A stretch of DNA of 6,477 nucleotides from an uncultured Alphaproteobacteria bacterium (GCA_903831485.1 CAIKXW010000213.1:1-6477); one strand, 5' to 3'; positions 1 to 6,477 are shown, counted from the first letter of the stretch. Notes: generated by a model not told the origin, from the letters alone. Program-made: numbers and translations.

Positions 1-116
1 CCAGTTGCTCGACCCGCGACGGTCTCCTCTCTCAACACGATCAGGATGCCAGAAAATCCGGTCGCGTAAATTGCAGCGCCCTGTGGAAACTGTTGAGCAC
101 CTTGTTGATAAAAACC

Positions 117-132
117 TCTCGCACGTGCGAGA
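117..132. promoter_or_regulatory. Perfect 16-bp palindrome upstream of acyl-CoA dehydrogenase (candidate operator)
   Basis: The sequence TCTCGCACGTGCGAGA is identical to its own reverse complement over all 16 bases and lies 35 bp before the ATG of the acyl-CoA dehydrogenase. Perfect palindromes of this size in a leader are typical binding sites of dimeric repressors. TetR-family regulators often control fatty-acid and acyl-CoA degradation genes, so such a repressor is a reasonable inference. No regulator gene is in the window. A weak -35/-10 pair (TGGAAA at 84-89 and GATAAA at 107-112, 17-bp spacer) lies just upstream, which would put the palindrome at or just after the transcription start. 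That promoter reading is tentative. Confidence 0.5.
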
Positions 133-157
133 CACGCGCGACGCGTTTGCGAATACC

Positions 158-162
158 GGAGA
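158..162 (+). promoter_or_regulatory. Ribosome binding site fixing the acyl-CoA dehydrogenase start
   Basis: GGAGA sits 5 nt before the ATG at 168. The same reading frame is open upstream to a TTG at 93, but the 25 extra residues that start would add do not look like acyl-CoA dehydrogenase sequence and would run through the palindrome. The ATG at 168 gives the normal family N-terminus. Confidence 0.65.
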
Positions 163-167
163 CGACT

Positions 168-1328
168 ATGGCGCTCGACCTGGAGACGCGGCAGCAGCTG
201 ATCGAAACGGTGCGCCGCTTCGTGAGCGAAGTCTGCCGCCCGAACGAGCAGCTGGTGTCGGAAACGAACGCAATCCCCGAGAAGATCGTGCAGGAGATGC
301 GCGATCTCGGTCTCTTCGGACTGTCCATCGCGGAGGAGTATGGCGGTCTTGGACTTACGATGGAGGAGGAGGCGCTGGTAATCCTCGAGATGGGCCGCAC
401 CTCGCCTGCGTTTCGTTCGACCTTCGGCACCAATGTCGGCATTGGCAGCCAGGGCATCGTGATGTTCGGCACGCAGGACCAGAAGCAGGAATGGCTGCCG
501 AAGCTCGCCACCGGGGAGGCGATTGCGAGCTTCGCGCTGACGGAGCCCGATGCAGGATCGGACGCTGGCTCGGCGAAAACCAAGGCCGTGCGCGATGGCA
601 ATCACTACGTGCTGAACGGCTCGAAGCGCTACATCACCAACGCCGACAAGGCGACGATCTTCACCGTGATGGCGCGAACGGACCAGAACACGCCGGGGCC
701 CAAGGGGCTGTCGGCGTTCATCGTGGAGCGCGACACGCCGGGCGTCACCATCGGCAAGCCTGAGAAGAAGATGGGGCAGCAGGGCGCGAATGTCTGCGAC
801 GTGATTTTCGAGGATGCACGCGTGCCGATCACGTCGCGCCTCGGTGAAGAAGGCGAAGGCATGAAGGTGGCGATGAGCGTGCTGGATCGCGGGCGTCTGC
901 ACATCTCCGCCCTGTCGGTCGGGATCGCAGAGCGGCTGGTCGAGGAGATGGTGCGCTACGCCTCCGAGCGGAAGCAGTTCGGCAAGCCGATCATCGAGCA
1001 TCAGCTGGTGATGGGAATGATCGCGGAAAGCTACGCCGAGGCTGCGGCGGGGCGCGCGATGGTGATGGACGGCGTGCGCAAATACGACGCGAAGGAAAAG
1101 ACCGCGCTCATCGCGTCAGCGACAAAGATGTGGTGCACCGAGATGGTGGGCCGCGTCGCCGATCGCGCGGTGCAGGTGCATGGCGGCGCAGGCTATATCG
1201 CGGACTATGCGGTGGAGCGCTTCTATCGCGACGTTCGCATCCTGCGGCTCTATGAGGGCACGACGCAAATCCAGCAGATGGTGATCGGGCGCGAGTTGCA
1301 GCGGATGGCGAAGGCAGGGGAGATCTAG
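168..1328 (+). CDS. Acyl-CoA dehydrogenase (FAD-dependent)
   Basis: A 386-residue flavoenzyme that would oxidise an acyl-CoA to the trans-2-enoyl-CoA and pass electrons to electron-transfer flavoprotein, in the cytoplasm. The length is typical of the short/medium-chain acyl-CoA dehydrogenase family. Visible marks are the first family signature ALTEPDAGSDAGS at 123-135, the ERKQFGKPI segment at 267-275 that normally contributes to FAD binding across the dimer, and the second signature QVHGGAGYIADYAVERFYRD at 336-355. The expected catalytic base Glu363 lies in LYEGTTQIQ, the position used in medium-chain and short-chain enzymes. All key residues are present, so it should be active. Chain length or branched-chain specificity cannot be read from the sequence. 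The start is the ATG with GGAGA 5 nt upstream. No other beta-oxidation gene lies downstream; the next gene converges on it after 3 bp. It is probably transcribed alone or as the last gene of a unit, with possible control through the palindrome at 117-132. Confidence 0.95.
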   Translation: MALDLETRQQLIETVRRFVSEVCRPNEQLVSETNAIPEKIVQEMRDLGLFGLSIAEEYGGLGLTMEEEALVILEMGRTSPAFRSTFGTNVGIGSQGIVMFGTQDQKQEWLPKLATGEAIASFALTEPDAGSDAGSAKTKAVRDGNHYVLNGSKRYITNADKATIFTVMARTDQNTPGPKGLSAFIVERDTPGVTIGKPEKKMGQQGANVCDVIFEDARVPITSRLGEEGEGMKVAMSVLDRGRLHISALSVGIAERLVEEMVRYASERKQFGKPIIEHQLVMGMIAESYAEAAAGRAMVMDGVRKYDAKEKTALIASATKMWCTEMVGRVADRAVQVHGGAGYIADYAVERFYRDVRILRLYEGTTQIQQMVIGRELQRMAKAGEI

Positions 1329-1331
1329 GCG

Positions 1332-1769
1332 CTAACGATCTGTCGTCACCTGATGGAACAGGCTGGCGCGCAAGTCCGCTAGGTCCTTGAAGTCGACCTC
1401 TGACTCCATCCCGCTGATCATGACTACGCGCGAGGGTCCACCAGGCTTCGACAGGCTGATAGCCTTGTCGAGTTCGGCCAGCGCCTTGTGGCGAAGCTCC
1501 ACGCGCCGGGCGCGGTCCTGCGAGTAGTCCGACAGCGCACGACGGGACTGCGCAGCGAGCTTGAGGACGTAAGGGTCATTTGGTGCGGCGGCGACATGTC
1601 CGTCGAGCTGGGCGGAGATATCGGCGATGTCTGCGGTGCTCATCCCCTCCCCGTGCTGACCGATCGAGACCATCAGGCCGGCAGTTTGCTGGAGGGTAGC
1701 GTCATTCGCTGGCGCTGTGGCGCAGGCGGCGAGTATTGCAAGGCTTGCGGCGAGGACGAATAGCTTCAT
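1332..1769 (-). CDS. Small predicted lipoprotein, helical, hypothetical
   Basis: The 145-residue product opens with a classic lipoprotein signal: Lys2, a hydrophobic stretch (residues 3-15) and the lipobox L13-A14-A15-C16. Cys16 would be lipidated after cleavage. The next residue is Ala, not Asp, which suggests outer-membrane sorting in a Gram-negative cell. After a short Ala/Pro/Asn linker the mature part looks alpha-helical and polar. Residues 61-108 (APNDPYVLKLAA, then LRHKALAELDKAISL) resemble a degenerate TPR-like helical hairpin, but I would not assign a TPR domain firmly. No catalytic motif is visible and the function is unknown. The ATG has GGAG 6 nt upstream on its strand. Its 3' end faces the acyl-CoA dehydrogenase with 3 bp between the stops, and it diverges from fhs. 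A role in envelope structure or assembly is only an inference from location. Confidence 0.85.
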   Translation of the reverse strand: MKLFVLAASLAILAACATAPANDATLQQTAGLMVSIGQHGEGMSTADIADISAQLDGHVAAAPNDPYVLKLAAQSRRALSDYSQDRARRVELRHKALAELDKAISLSKPGGPSRVVMISGMESEVDFKDLADLRASLFHQVTTDR

Positions 1770-1786
1770 CGGGAACTCCGCGATTC

Positions 1787-1815
1787 TTGACGACGCCAGT
1801 CAGACCGCTCAATGC
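1787..1815 (+). promoter_or_regulatory. Possible sigma-70-like promoter for fhs (weak)
   Basis: TTGACG at 1787-1792 matches the -35 consensus in five of six bases. A 17-bp spacer leads to CAATGC at 1810-1815, a poor -10 element. It points toward fhs, about 100 bp ahead of its start. The -10 match is weak, so this is only a candidate. The region also contains GCGGCG twice, 11 bp apart (1814-1819 and 1825-1830). Confidence 0.2.
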
Positions 1816-1882
1816 GGCGCAAAAGCGGCGTGCGAATCGTTTGGGCGGAACACGCTGCAAATGCGTGACAGGGATCGCTCTC

Positions 1883-1897
1883 CCCGATTAGATCGGG
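1883..1897 (+). promoter_or_regulatory. Short inverted repeat just upstream of fhs
   Basis: CCCGAT, a 3-nt spacer (TAG) and ATCGGG form a perfect 6-bp stem that ends 18 nt before the fhs ATG. In RNA it would be a tight hairpin directly ahead of the G-rich ribosome binding region (1906-1910). In DNA it could be a small operator. Either role is inference. Confidence 0.35.
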
Positions 1898-1915
1898 ACA
1901 GCAACGGGGGTCTTC

Positions 1916-3586
1916 ATGAACAGTGACGGCGAGATTGCGCGGGCAGCGCGGCTGAAGCCGATCAACGAGATCGGGGCGAAGCTGGGCGTGCCTGCGGACG
2001 CGCTGATTCCATACGGGCATACGAAGGCGAAGATTTCGGCTGGCTTCCTCAAATCGCTCGCGGACAAGCCCGATGGCGATCTCGTGCTGGTGACGGCGAT
2101 GAATCCGACGCCCGCCGGCGAAGGAAAGACCACGACGACGGTGGGGCTGGGCGACGCGCTGACGCGGATCGGCAAGCGGGCTGTGATTGCCCTGCGCGAA
2201 CCGAGCCTTGGGCCGTGCTTCGGGCAGAAGGGTGGGGCTACGGGCGGGGGCTTTTCCCAGGTCGTGCCGATGGACGAGATCAACCTGCACTTCACCGGCG
2301 ACTTCCACGCCATCACGGCGGCGCACAACCTGCTGGCGGCGATGGTGGACAACCACATCCACTGGGGCAATGCGCTGGGCATAGATGTGCGGCGCGTGCG
2401 CTGGCGCCGGGCGCTGGACGTGAATGATCGCAACCTGCGCGGCGTGGTGACGGGGCTGGGGGGCGCGGCGAACGGCACGCCGATCGAGACGGGGTTCGAC
2501 ATCACAGTCGCATCCGAAGTGATGGCGATCCTGTGCCTTGCGGACAACCTCGCAGACCTCAAGGCGCGGCTGGCGAAGATCATCGTGGCGGAAACGCGCG
2601 ACCGCAAGCCCGTGACCGCTGGCGACATCAAGGCGGACGGCGCGATGGCCGTGCTTCTGAAGGATGCGATCCAGCCCAACCTCGTGCAGACGATCGAGAA
2701 CACGCCGGCGATCGTGCATCTCGGGCCATTCGCGAATATCGCGCATGGCTGCAACTCGGTGACGGCGACGCGGGCGGCGCTGAAGCTGGGCGAAATCGTC
2801 GTGACGGAGGCGGGGTTTGGCGCGGACCTCGGCGCGCAGAAATTTTTCGACATCAAATGCAGGCTGTCGGGCCTGAAGCCGAAGATGGCGGTGCTGGTAG
2901 CGACGATCCGCTCAATGAAGATGAATGGCGGCGTGGAGAAAGGCGATCTTGGCGGCGAGGATATCGAGGCGTTGCAGCGCGGCGCTGTAAACGTGCAGCG
3001 GCATATCGAGAACCTGAAAAGTTATGGCCTGCCGGTGATCGTGGCGCTGAATCACTTCACGTCGGACACGCACGCCGAGGTCGATACCGTGAAGCGCATC
3101 GTCGGCGCGATGGGGGCCGAGGCGATCGTGTGCCGCCACTGGGCGGACGGCGGCAAGGGCGCCGAAGAACTGGCGCATGCGGTGGTGAAGCAGCTGGCGA
3201 GGAAGGAGGACAGGTTCACTGTCCTCTACGACGACGCCCTCCCCCTGCTCGCCAAGATCGAGGTGACGGCGAAGCGCATCTATCGCGCGGACCGCGTGGA
3301 TGCGCCGGCGAAGGTGGTGCAGCAGCTGAAGCGGTGGGAGGAGGCGGGATATGGCCGCCTGCCCGTGTGCATCGCGAAGACGCAGTACTCGTTCTCGACC
3401 GACCCCACGAAGCTTGGCGCGCCGGAGGGGCATGTGCTGGACGTACGTGAGGTGCGGCTATCCGCGGGCGCGGGATTCATCGTGGCGATCTGCGGCGACC
3501 TCATGACGATGCCCGGCCTGCCGCGCCAGCCGGCGGCGGAACTGATGTCGGTGGATGCGGATGGAAACATCCACGGGCTGTCCTGA
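1916..3586 (+). CDS. fhs: Formate-tetrahydrofolate ligase (formyltetrahydrofolate synthetase)
   Basis: This 556-residue enzyme condenses formate with tetrahydrofolate using ATP, giving 10-formyltetrahydrofolate for purine and formyl-methionine synthesis or for formate assimilation. It is a cytoplasmic enzyme, normally a homotetramer. The length is standard. The nucleotide-binding loop [11 protein letters not shown] is at 65-75, with Lys71 as the P-loop lysine. REPSLGP at 94-100 is the conserved segment near the active site. [14 protein letters not shown] at 103-116 matches the first family signature except Phe for Tyr. [12 protein letters not shown] at 328-339 is the second signature, with Ser-Met where Ala and an aliphatic residue are usual. 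The start is the ATG after GGGGG (1906-1910, 5 nt spacing), a modest Shine-Dalgarno. The stop leads directly into the ribosome site of the next gene, so the two are co-transcribed. No folD or other folate gene is nearby. Many bacteria make 10-formyl-THF by FolD alone, so fhs gives direct entry of free formate. Confidence 0.97.
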   Translation: MNSDGEIARAARLKPINEIGAKLGVPADALIPYGHTKAKISAGFLKSLADKPDGDLVLVTAMNPTPAGEGKTTTTVGLGDALTRIGKRAVIALREPSLGPCFGQKGGATGGGFSQVVPMDEINLHFTGDFHAITAAHNLLAAMVDNHIHWGNALGIDVRRVRWRRALDVNDRNLRGVVTGLGGAANGTPIETGFDITVASEVMAILCLADNLADLKARLAKIIVAETRDRKPVTAGDIKADGAMAVLLKDAIQPNLVQTIENTPAIVHLGPFANIAHGCNSVTATRAALKLGEIVVTEAGFGADLGAQKFFDIKCRLSGLKPKMAVLVATIRSMKMNGGVEKGDLGGEDIEALQRGAVNVQRHIENLKSYGLPVIVALNHFTSDTHAEVDTVKRIVGAMGAEAIVCRHWADGGKGAEELAHAVVKQLARKEDRFTVLYDDALPLLAKIEVTAKRIYRADRVDAPAKVVQQLKRWEEAGYGRLPVCIAKTQYSFSTDPTKLGAPEGHVLDVREVRLSAGAGFIVAICGDLMTMPGLPRQPAAELMSVDADGNIHGLS

Positions 3587-3592
3587 GGAGGT
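3586..3592 (+). promoter_or_regulatory. Strong Shine-Dalgarno overlapping the fhs stop codon
   Basis: AGGAGGT begins on the last base of the fhs TGA stop. It is 6 nt from the ATG at 3599, which is preferred over the in-frame GTG codons at 3593 and 3596 because those lie too close to the site. The arrangement implies that ribosomes finishing fhs can restart on the downstream gene. Confidence 0.75.
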
Positions 3593-3598
3593 GTGGTG

Positions 3599-3982
3599 AT
3601 GCGCATCGCCAAGCTCGCCTTCCTCGTCCGCGACTATGACGAGGCCATTGCCTGGTTCTCGCGCTGCCTCGGATTCGACCTGGCCGAAGACATCGACATG
3701 GGCGGCGGCAAGCGGTGGATTGTGATGCAGCCGCCGGGCGCGCAGGGAGTCGCGCTGGTTCTGGCGAGAGCCGTAGGCGATCAGCAAACGGCGCTGGGCA
3801 AGCAGGCCGGCGGGCGTGTCTTCCTGTTTGCAGAGACGGACAATTTCGATCGCGATCATGCGCACATGCTTCGCGAGGGCGTGGTCTTTCGCGAAAATCC
3901 GCGAAACGAGGTCTATGGCAAGGTGGCGGTCTTCGAGGACCTTTATGGCAATCCGTGGGACCTGATCGGGCCGGCGCGATAG
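3599..3982 (+). CDS. VOC (glyoxalase/bleomycin-resistance fold) family protein
   Basis: A 127-residue, single-domain member of the vicinal oxygen chelate superfamily. The opening FLVRDYDEAIAWFSRCLGF (8-26) is the usual beta-strand plus helix, and the end VFEDLYGNPWDLIGP (111-125) is the usual last strand of the fold. A central GGRVFLFAETDNF (71-83) marks the second repeat. Members of this fold include glyoxalase I, extradiol dioxygenases and antibiotic-binding proteins, but the specific substrate cannot be named here. In metal-dependent members a His opens the first strand and a Glu sits in the last. By alignment the first position is Lys5 and the last is Asp121, and no His opens the second repeat. 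A classical metal-dependent glyoxalase I is therefore unlikely; the protein may bind a small molecule or act differently. It follows fhs by 12 bp and is probably translated by coupling with it. Confidence 0.88.
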   Translation: MRIAKLAFLVRDYDEAIAWFSRCLGFDLAEDIDMGGGKRWIVMQPPGAQGVALVLARAVGDQQTALGKQAGGRVFLFAETDNFDRDHAHMLREGVVFRENPRNEVYGKVAVFEDLYGNPWDLIGPAR

Positions 3983-4026
3983 GCGGTCTGCCCCTGCGGC
4001 GCCGCTTGCGCAGCGCCCCCCCGCCT
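3981..4026 (+). terminator. Nested inverted repeats after the VOC gene (possible terminator)
   Basis: AGGCGG at 3981-3986 can pair with CCGCCT at 4021-4026, and inside that CTGCG (3994-3998) can pair with CGCAG (4009-4013). The palindrome GCGGCGCCGC (3996-4005) offers a competing fold. The structure starts at the VOC stop codon and ends 44 bp before the amidase ATG. It lacks a following T-run, so it is not a textbook intrinsic terminator. It may weaken read-through into the amidase gene, or only reflect GC-rich sequence. Confidence 0.3.
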
Positions 4027-4070
4027 GTGAAGCTCCGCAAAACAGGAAACGCGTTACAGGGGAAACGAAA

Positions 4071-5537
4071 ATGCGGCTGACACGGCGAAGCCTTCTGGCC
4101 ACCGTATGGGCGACAGGCGTTGCAGCCTGCGCTGGTGCGCCTGGAATATCGGCCAGCGGAACGGAACCTGACGCCACCGAGATGGCGAGCCTGATCAGGT
4201 CCGGCAATATGTCGGCCCGTGAAGCCGTTGAGGCGGCGATCGCGCGCGCGCAGGCGATGCAACCGAAGATCAACTTCCTGGTCACGGACACGTACGCACA
4301 GGCGCGCACGCAGGCGGCGACCCCCGGCGGCGGCCCGTTCGCAGGCGTGCCGTACCTGATCAAGGATCTCAACAATGTCGCCGGCGTCATGACACGCAGC
4401 GGAACACGCGTGACGGCCGGGCGACCGCCTGCAGCGACCACCGAACCATTTGTCGCCGCGATGCTGGACACCGGACTGATCAGCATCGGCAAGTCAGCCT
4501 CGCCCGAATATGGCTACCTGCCGACAACCGAACCGCTCGCTTTCGGCCCCACGCGCAATCCATGGGACCTTGGCCGTTCCTCAGGCGGATCCTCCGGCGG
4601 GTCGGCCGCAGCGGTGGCGGCAGGCGTGGTGCCGATGGCGCACGCCAATGATGGCGGAGGCTCCATCCGCTTCCCGGCGGCCAATTGCGGGCTTGTCGGC
4701 CTGAAGCCTTCGCGCGGGCGCATGGCCGATGGCGAGGTCCCGGGCCCGCTCGCCATCGGGGTGCAGGGCTGCGTCTCGCACACGGTGCGCGATTCGGCGC
4801 GGCTGATCTCGCTGGTGGAGCGCAAGGGCAGCGCCGCCATTCACGCGCCTGTCGGCTTTGTCGATGGACCGGTGCGGCGCAAGCTTCGGGTTGGCGTGCT
4901 GACCAGGGGCTTTGCCGGGTTCGAAGCGGACAAGGAGGTCGCCGCTGTCGTCAACAACGCAGCAAAGGTTCTGGAAGGCCTCGGCCACGCGGTGACTCAG
5001 ACCAGCTGGCCGACGACCGCAAGCTTCGGCGATGACTTCCTGGCGTTCTGGTCGCTGGGAGCAGCGCAGGACGTCGCCAACGCCACCCGGGAGACGGGCC
5101 GGAAGGCGGATGAGGCCTCGTTCGAGCCTTTCAGCCTGCGCATGGCCGCGAATGCCTCGAAGCTCACGGAAGCCGACACCAATGCGGTGATCCAGCGCCT
5201 GCTCGGCAATACGGCCGCTTACAATGAATGGATAAAGGGCTTCGACGTGGTGTTGTCGCCCGTGATCGCCTCCCCGCCCTCGCCGCTGGGTTATCTGCGC
5301 GGTGACGTACCGTTCGACACGTTGCGCGAGCGGCTGCTGCAGCAGGTGGGCTATACGCTGATCCACAATGTCTGCGGCGCGCCGGCGATAAGCCTGCCGC
5401 TGGGCCGGACGTCGACAAACCTGCCGATCGGCGTGCAGGCCTGTGCCGCGGCGGGCGCTGACGGCTTGCTGCTGGAGCTGGCCTACCTGTTCGAGGAAGC
5501 CCTGCCGTGGAGACAATACAGGGCAAACCTCGCCTGA
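4071..5537 (+). CDS. Exported amidase-signature hydrolase, NylA-like, with Tat/lipoprotein signal
   Basis: A 488-residue amidase-signature enzyme that hydrolyses a C-N amide bond with a Ser-cisSer-Lys triad. The full signature spans 172-203: GGSSGGSAA at 172-180 and [10 protein letters not shown] at 194-203. By alignment the triad is Lys98 (in LIKDLN), cis-Ser174 and nucleophile Ser198; the 24-residue gap between the serines is the family norm. Segments VPYLIKDL and [17 protein letters not shown] recall 6-aminohexanoate cyclic-dimer hydrolase, but substrate identity is not proven. The N-terminus [18 protein letters not shown] carries twin arginines (5-6) and a lipobox-like V17-A18-A19-C20. 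This predicts folded export by Tat and lipid anchoring, or cleavage near Ala-Gly; most amidases of this family are cytoplasmic. The ATG at 4071 has AGGGGA 7 nt upstream. The gene stands apart from the VOC gene by 88 bp and is followed by a strong hairpin. Possible roles include scavenging of amides or cyclic oligomers. Confidence 0.93.
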   Translation: MRLTRRSLLATVWATGVAACAGAPGISASGTEPDATEMASLIRSGNMSAREAVEAAIARAQAMQPKINFLVTDTYAQARTQAATPGGGPFAGVPYLIKDLNNVAGVMTRSGTRVTAGRPPAATTEPFVAAMLDTGLISIGKSASPEYGYLPTTEPLAFGPTRNPWDLGRSSGGSSGGSAAAVAAGVVPMAHANDGGGSIRFPAANCGLVGLKPSRGRMADGEVPGPLAIGVQGCVSHTVRDSARLISLVERKGSAAIHAPVGFVDGPVRRKLRVGVLTRGFAGFEADKEVAAVVNNAAKVLEGLGHAVTQTSWPTTASFGDDFLAFWSLGAAQDVANATRETGRKADEASFEPFSLRMAANASKLTEADTNAVIQRLLGNTAAYNEWIKGFDVVLSPVIASPPSPLGYLRGDVPFDTLRERLLQQVGYTLIHNVCGAPAISLPLGRTSTNLPIGVQACAAAGADGLLLELAYLFEEALPWRQYRANLA

Positions 5538-5556
5538 CCCCATATGGCTCGGCCTT

Positions 5557-5591
5557 GCCAGAGTGACGCGCTTGCGGGCCGCCACTCTGGC
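5557..5591 (+). terminator. Strong hairpin after the amidase gene
   Basis: GCCAGAGTG at 5557-5565 and CACTCTGGC at 5583-5591 form a perfect 9-bp stem with a 17-nt loop, starting 20 bp after the amidase stop. CGGCCT (5550-5555) can also pair with AGGCCG (5613-5618), enclosing the hairpin in a larger structure. There is no T-run after either stem, so Rho-independent termination is plausible but not certain; GC-rich bacteria often have such hairpins at 3' ends. The position fits transcript termination or 3'-end stabilisation of the amidase mRNA. Confidence 0.5.
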
Positions 5592-5646
5592 GCCTGGGAC
5601 CCCCTGAGGAGCAGGCCGACCTGGCGTCTGCGCGGCGGGTGCGTTA

Positions 5647-6036
5647 ATGGCGCGCTGGAAGAGACTGGCGCGTGTGGCTGCAGTGGCTCCGGCGAGCGCA
5701 AGCGCGTCGATACCCCCTGCTGCGCCATCGGTGGACTCGCACGCCAAAGCAGGCGGCAGAATCCTCGTCGCGGCGCACCAGGACGACTGGCAGCTGTTCA
5801 AGTCGCCGCGCAATTGTGCGGCAGGACCGTCGCATCTTGCCGCGTCCGTGTGCATCGACATCGAGAGGGTGCGCGGGCACGCGCGCTTGTCGGACCTGTC
5901 AAAAAGCCGGCCAGGTCGCAGCAGGCGCGAGGCGCTGCTTCTGCGCGCAGACGCTGTCGAGGGAGCGGTAACGTGGCTTGCAACGCGGCCTGTCTGCTGG
6001 CCAGCGGCGGCCCCCGCGATGGCCTGGAGCGCGTGA
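5647..6036 (+). CDS. Short ORF with a PIG-L/LmbE-like N-terminal motif, possibly a broken gene
   Basis: The frame encodes 129 residues from an ATG with only a weak upstream ribosome site (GGCGGGT at 5634-5640). After a basic, Ala/Ser-rich N-terminus (1-36) it reads GGRILVAAHQDDWQLF at 36-51. This matches the first strand and the AHxDDxxL zinc-binding motif of PIG-L/LmbE N-acetylglucosaminyl deacetylases, with His44, Asp46 and Asp47. Beyond residue 51 the family resemblance fades: the usual next helix and the Thr-Ala-Gly-Asp strand are absent, and the second metal motif with paired His is missing. Complete PIG-L domains are roughly 200 residues or more. The frame +2 from here reads VAAQLCGRTV at 5802-5831, which would suit the next helix, so a frameshift near 5800 is possible. 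The stop TGA overlaps the ATG of the following frame. It may be a pseudogene, a sequencing error, or a small unrelated protein with a chance motif. Confidence 0.35.
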   Translation: MARWKRLARVAAVAPASASASIPPAAPSVDSHAKAGGRILVAAHQDDWQLFKSPRNCAAGPSHLAASVCIDIERVRGHARLSDLSKSRPGRSRREALLLRADAVEGAVTWLATRPVCWPAAAPAMAWSA

Positions 6037-6477
6037 TGGTCACCTTCCCCGCCCTGACGGCGGACGGCGCGACGCCCAAGCCGCCGATCAAGGCGAGCGA
6101 ACGGCTCTGGCGGACGCCCGCCCATCTGGGCGGTGAATTTCCCTTCGAAGTCTGGCGGCTGTCGGCGTCGCCGCCTGAAGGCTGGCGCGCGATTGGCGCA
6201 GGCGACATCGACTGCACGCGGTTCGACGCGCCGGTAGACGCGATCACCGTTGCGATGCTCGGAATCGCCGTGCCGGCCGAAGGCGGGCCATCCGAGCGCG
6301 CGCTGGCTATCAATATCAGCGAGCTTCAGAACAGGAGCGAGGCTCAGAAGATTCTCTACACGCACGCCAACAACCGGATTTCGGCAGGCTCGCCAGTGTT
6401 CGACCTGACGACGGGCGATGTGTTCGCCATTCATGTCGGATCCGAGCCCGATCCCGGCGCGCCGGGACGGCGGCGCG
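6036..6477 (+). CDS. Hypothetical protein, 3' end outside the window
   Basis: An open frame of 147 complete codons runs to the end of the window with very strong G/C third-position bias, while the other two forward frames are interrupted here. This supports real coding. The proposed ATG at 6036 overlaps the preceding stop (TGATG) and has GGAG at 6026-6029, 6 nt upstream. A GTG at 5973, with GGGAG 7 nt before it, would add 21 residues and is a credible alternative, because the frame stays open far upstream. I do not recognise the product. It has no signal peptide or membrane segment from this start. Residues 33-80 alternate hydrophobic and polar residues (EFPFEVWRL, DAITVAMLGIAVP), and residues 119-134 read SPVFDLTTGDVFAIHV, so a beta-rich fold is likely. 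Its first half could instead be a continuation of the PIG-L-like gene if that is frameshifted, but no PIG-L motif is seen in it. Confidence 0.6.
   Translation, partial: MVTFPALTADGATPKPPIKASERLWRTPAHLGGEFPFEVWRLSASPPEGWRAIGAGDIDCTRFDAPVDAITVAMLGIAVPAEGGPSERALAINISELQNRSEAQKILYTHANNRISAGSPVFDLTTGDVFAIHVGSEPDPGAPGRRR

Noticed and set aside
1..69. A short open frame from the left edge to TAA at 67-69, possibly the tail of an upstream gene.
   Set aside because: Twenty-two codons at an edge with no recognisable sequence are not enough to call a gene.
93..167. A 25-residue N-terminal extension of the acyl-CoA dehydrogenase from a TTG start.
   Set aside because: It crosses the palindrome, has no family resemblance, and the ATG at 168 has a proper ribosome site.
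1766..2856. Two overlapping minus-strand frames of over 320 codons within fhs.
   Set aside because: The opposite strand encodes a complete formate-tetrahydrofolate ligase, and the antisense products show no recognisable domain.
3458..4492. A 344-codon minus-strand frame across the fhs end, the VOC gene and the amidase start.
   Set aside because: It overlaps three well-supported plus-strand genes and its translation has no family features.
5672..5971. A 99-codon plus-strand frame inside the PIG-L-like ORF.
   Set aside because: The product is rich in Arg and Cys with poor codon bias and no domain; it looks like an out-of-frame translation.
4581..6434. A 617-codon open frame on the minus strand antisense to the amidase gene and the right end.
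   Set aside because: It is a shadow frame: it runs against a clear amidase with intact catalytic residues, its product is Arg/Ala/Gly-rich and of low complexity, and long antisense frames are expected in GC-rich coding DNA.

Overview
The window is about 6.5 kb of GC-rich bacterial chromosome (strong G/C at third codon positions). The protein sequences look alphaproteobacterial, most like Sphingomonadales or a related aerobic group. That placement rests on general familiarity and cannot be proved from the window. No rRNA, tRNA, CRISPR array, insertion sequence or phage gene is visible.

Layout from left to right. A leader with a perfect 16-bp palindrome (117-132) precedes an acyl-CoA dehydrogenase (168-1328, +). 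It converges, with only 3 bp between stop codons, on a small lipoprotein gene (1332-1769, -). A divergent intergenic region (1770-1915) carries a short hairpin and leads to formate-tetrahydrofolate ligase, fhs (1916-3586, +). Its stop codon abuts the ribosome binding site of a small VOC/glyoxalase-fold protein (3599-3982, +), so these two are almost certainly co-transcribed. An 88-bp gap with nested inverted repeats separates them from a secreted amidase-signature hydrolase (4071-5537, +) with a Tat signal and a lipobox. A strong hairpin follows (5557-5591).

The right end is the least conventional part. A 129-codon ORF (5647-6036, +) starts with a PIG-L/LmbE-like active-site motif but loses resemblance to that family soon after. 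Its stop codon overlaps the start of a well-biased coding frame that runs off the window (6036-6477, +) and whose product I do not recognise.

Functionally the region is mostly housekeeping and catabolism: beta-oxidation-type dehydrogenation, one-carbon entry of formate into the folate pool, and extracytoplasmic amide hydrolysis. I do not see a coherent new multi-gene system. The points most worth following are the PIG-L fragment with its overlapping partner, the palindromic operator-like site before the dehydrogenase, and the exported, lipid-anchored amidase.
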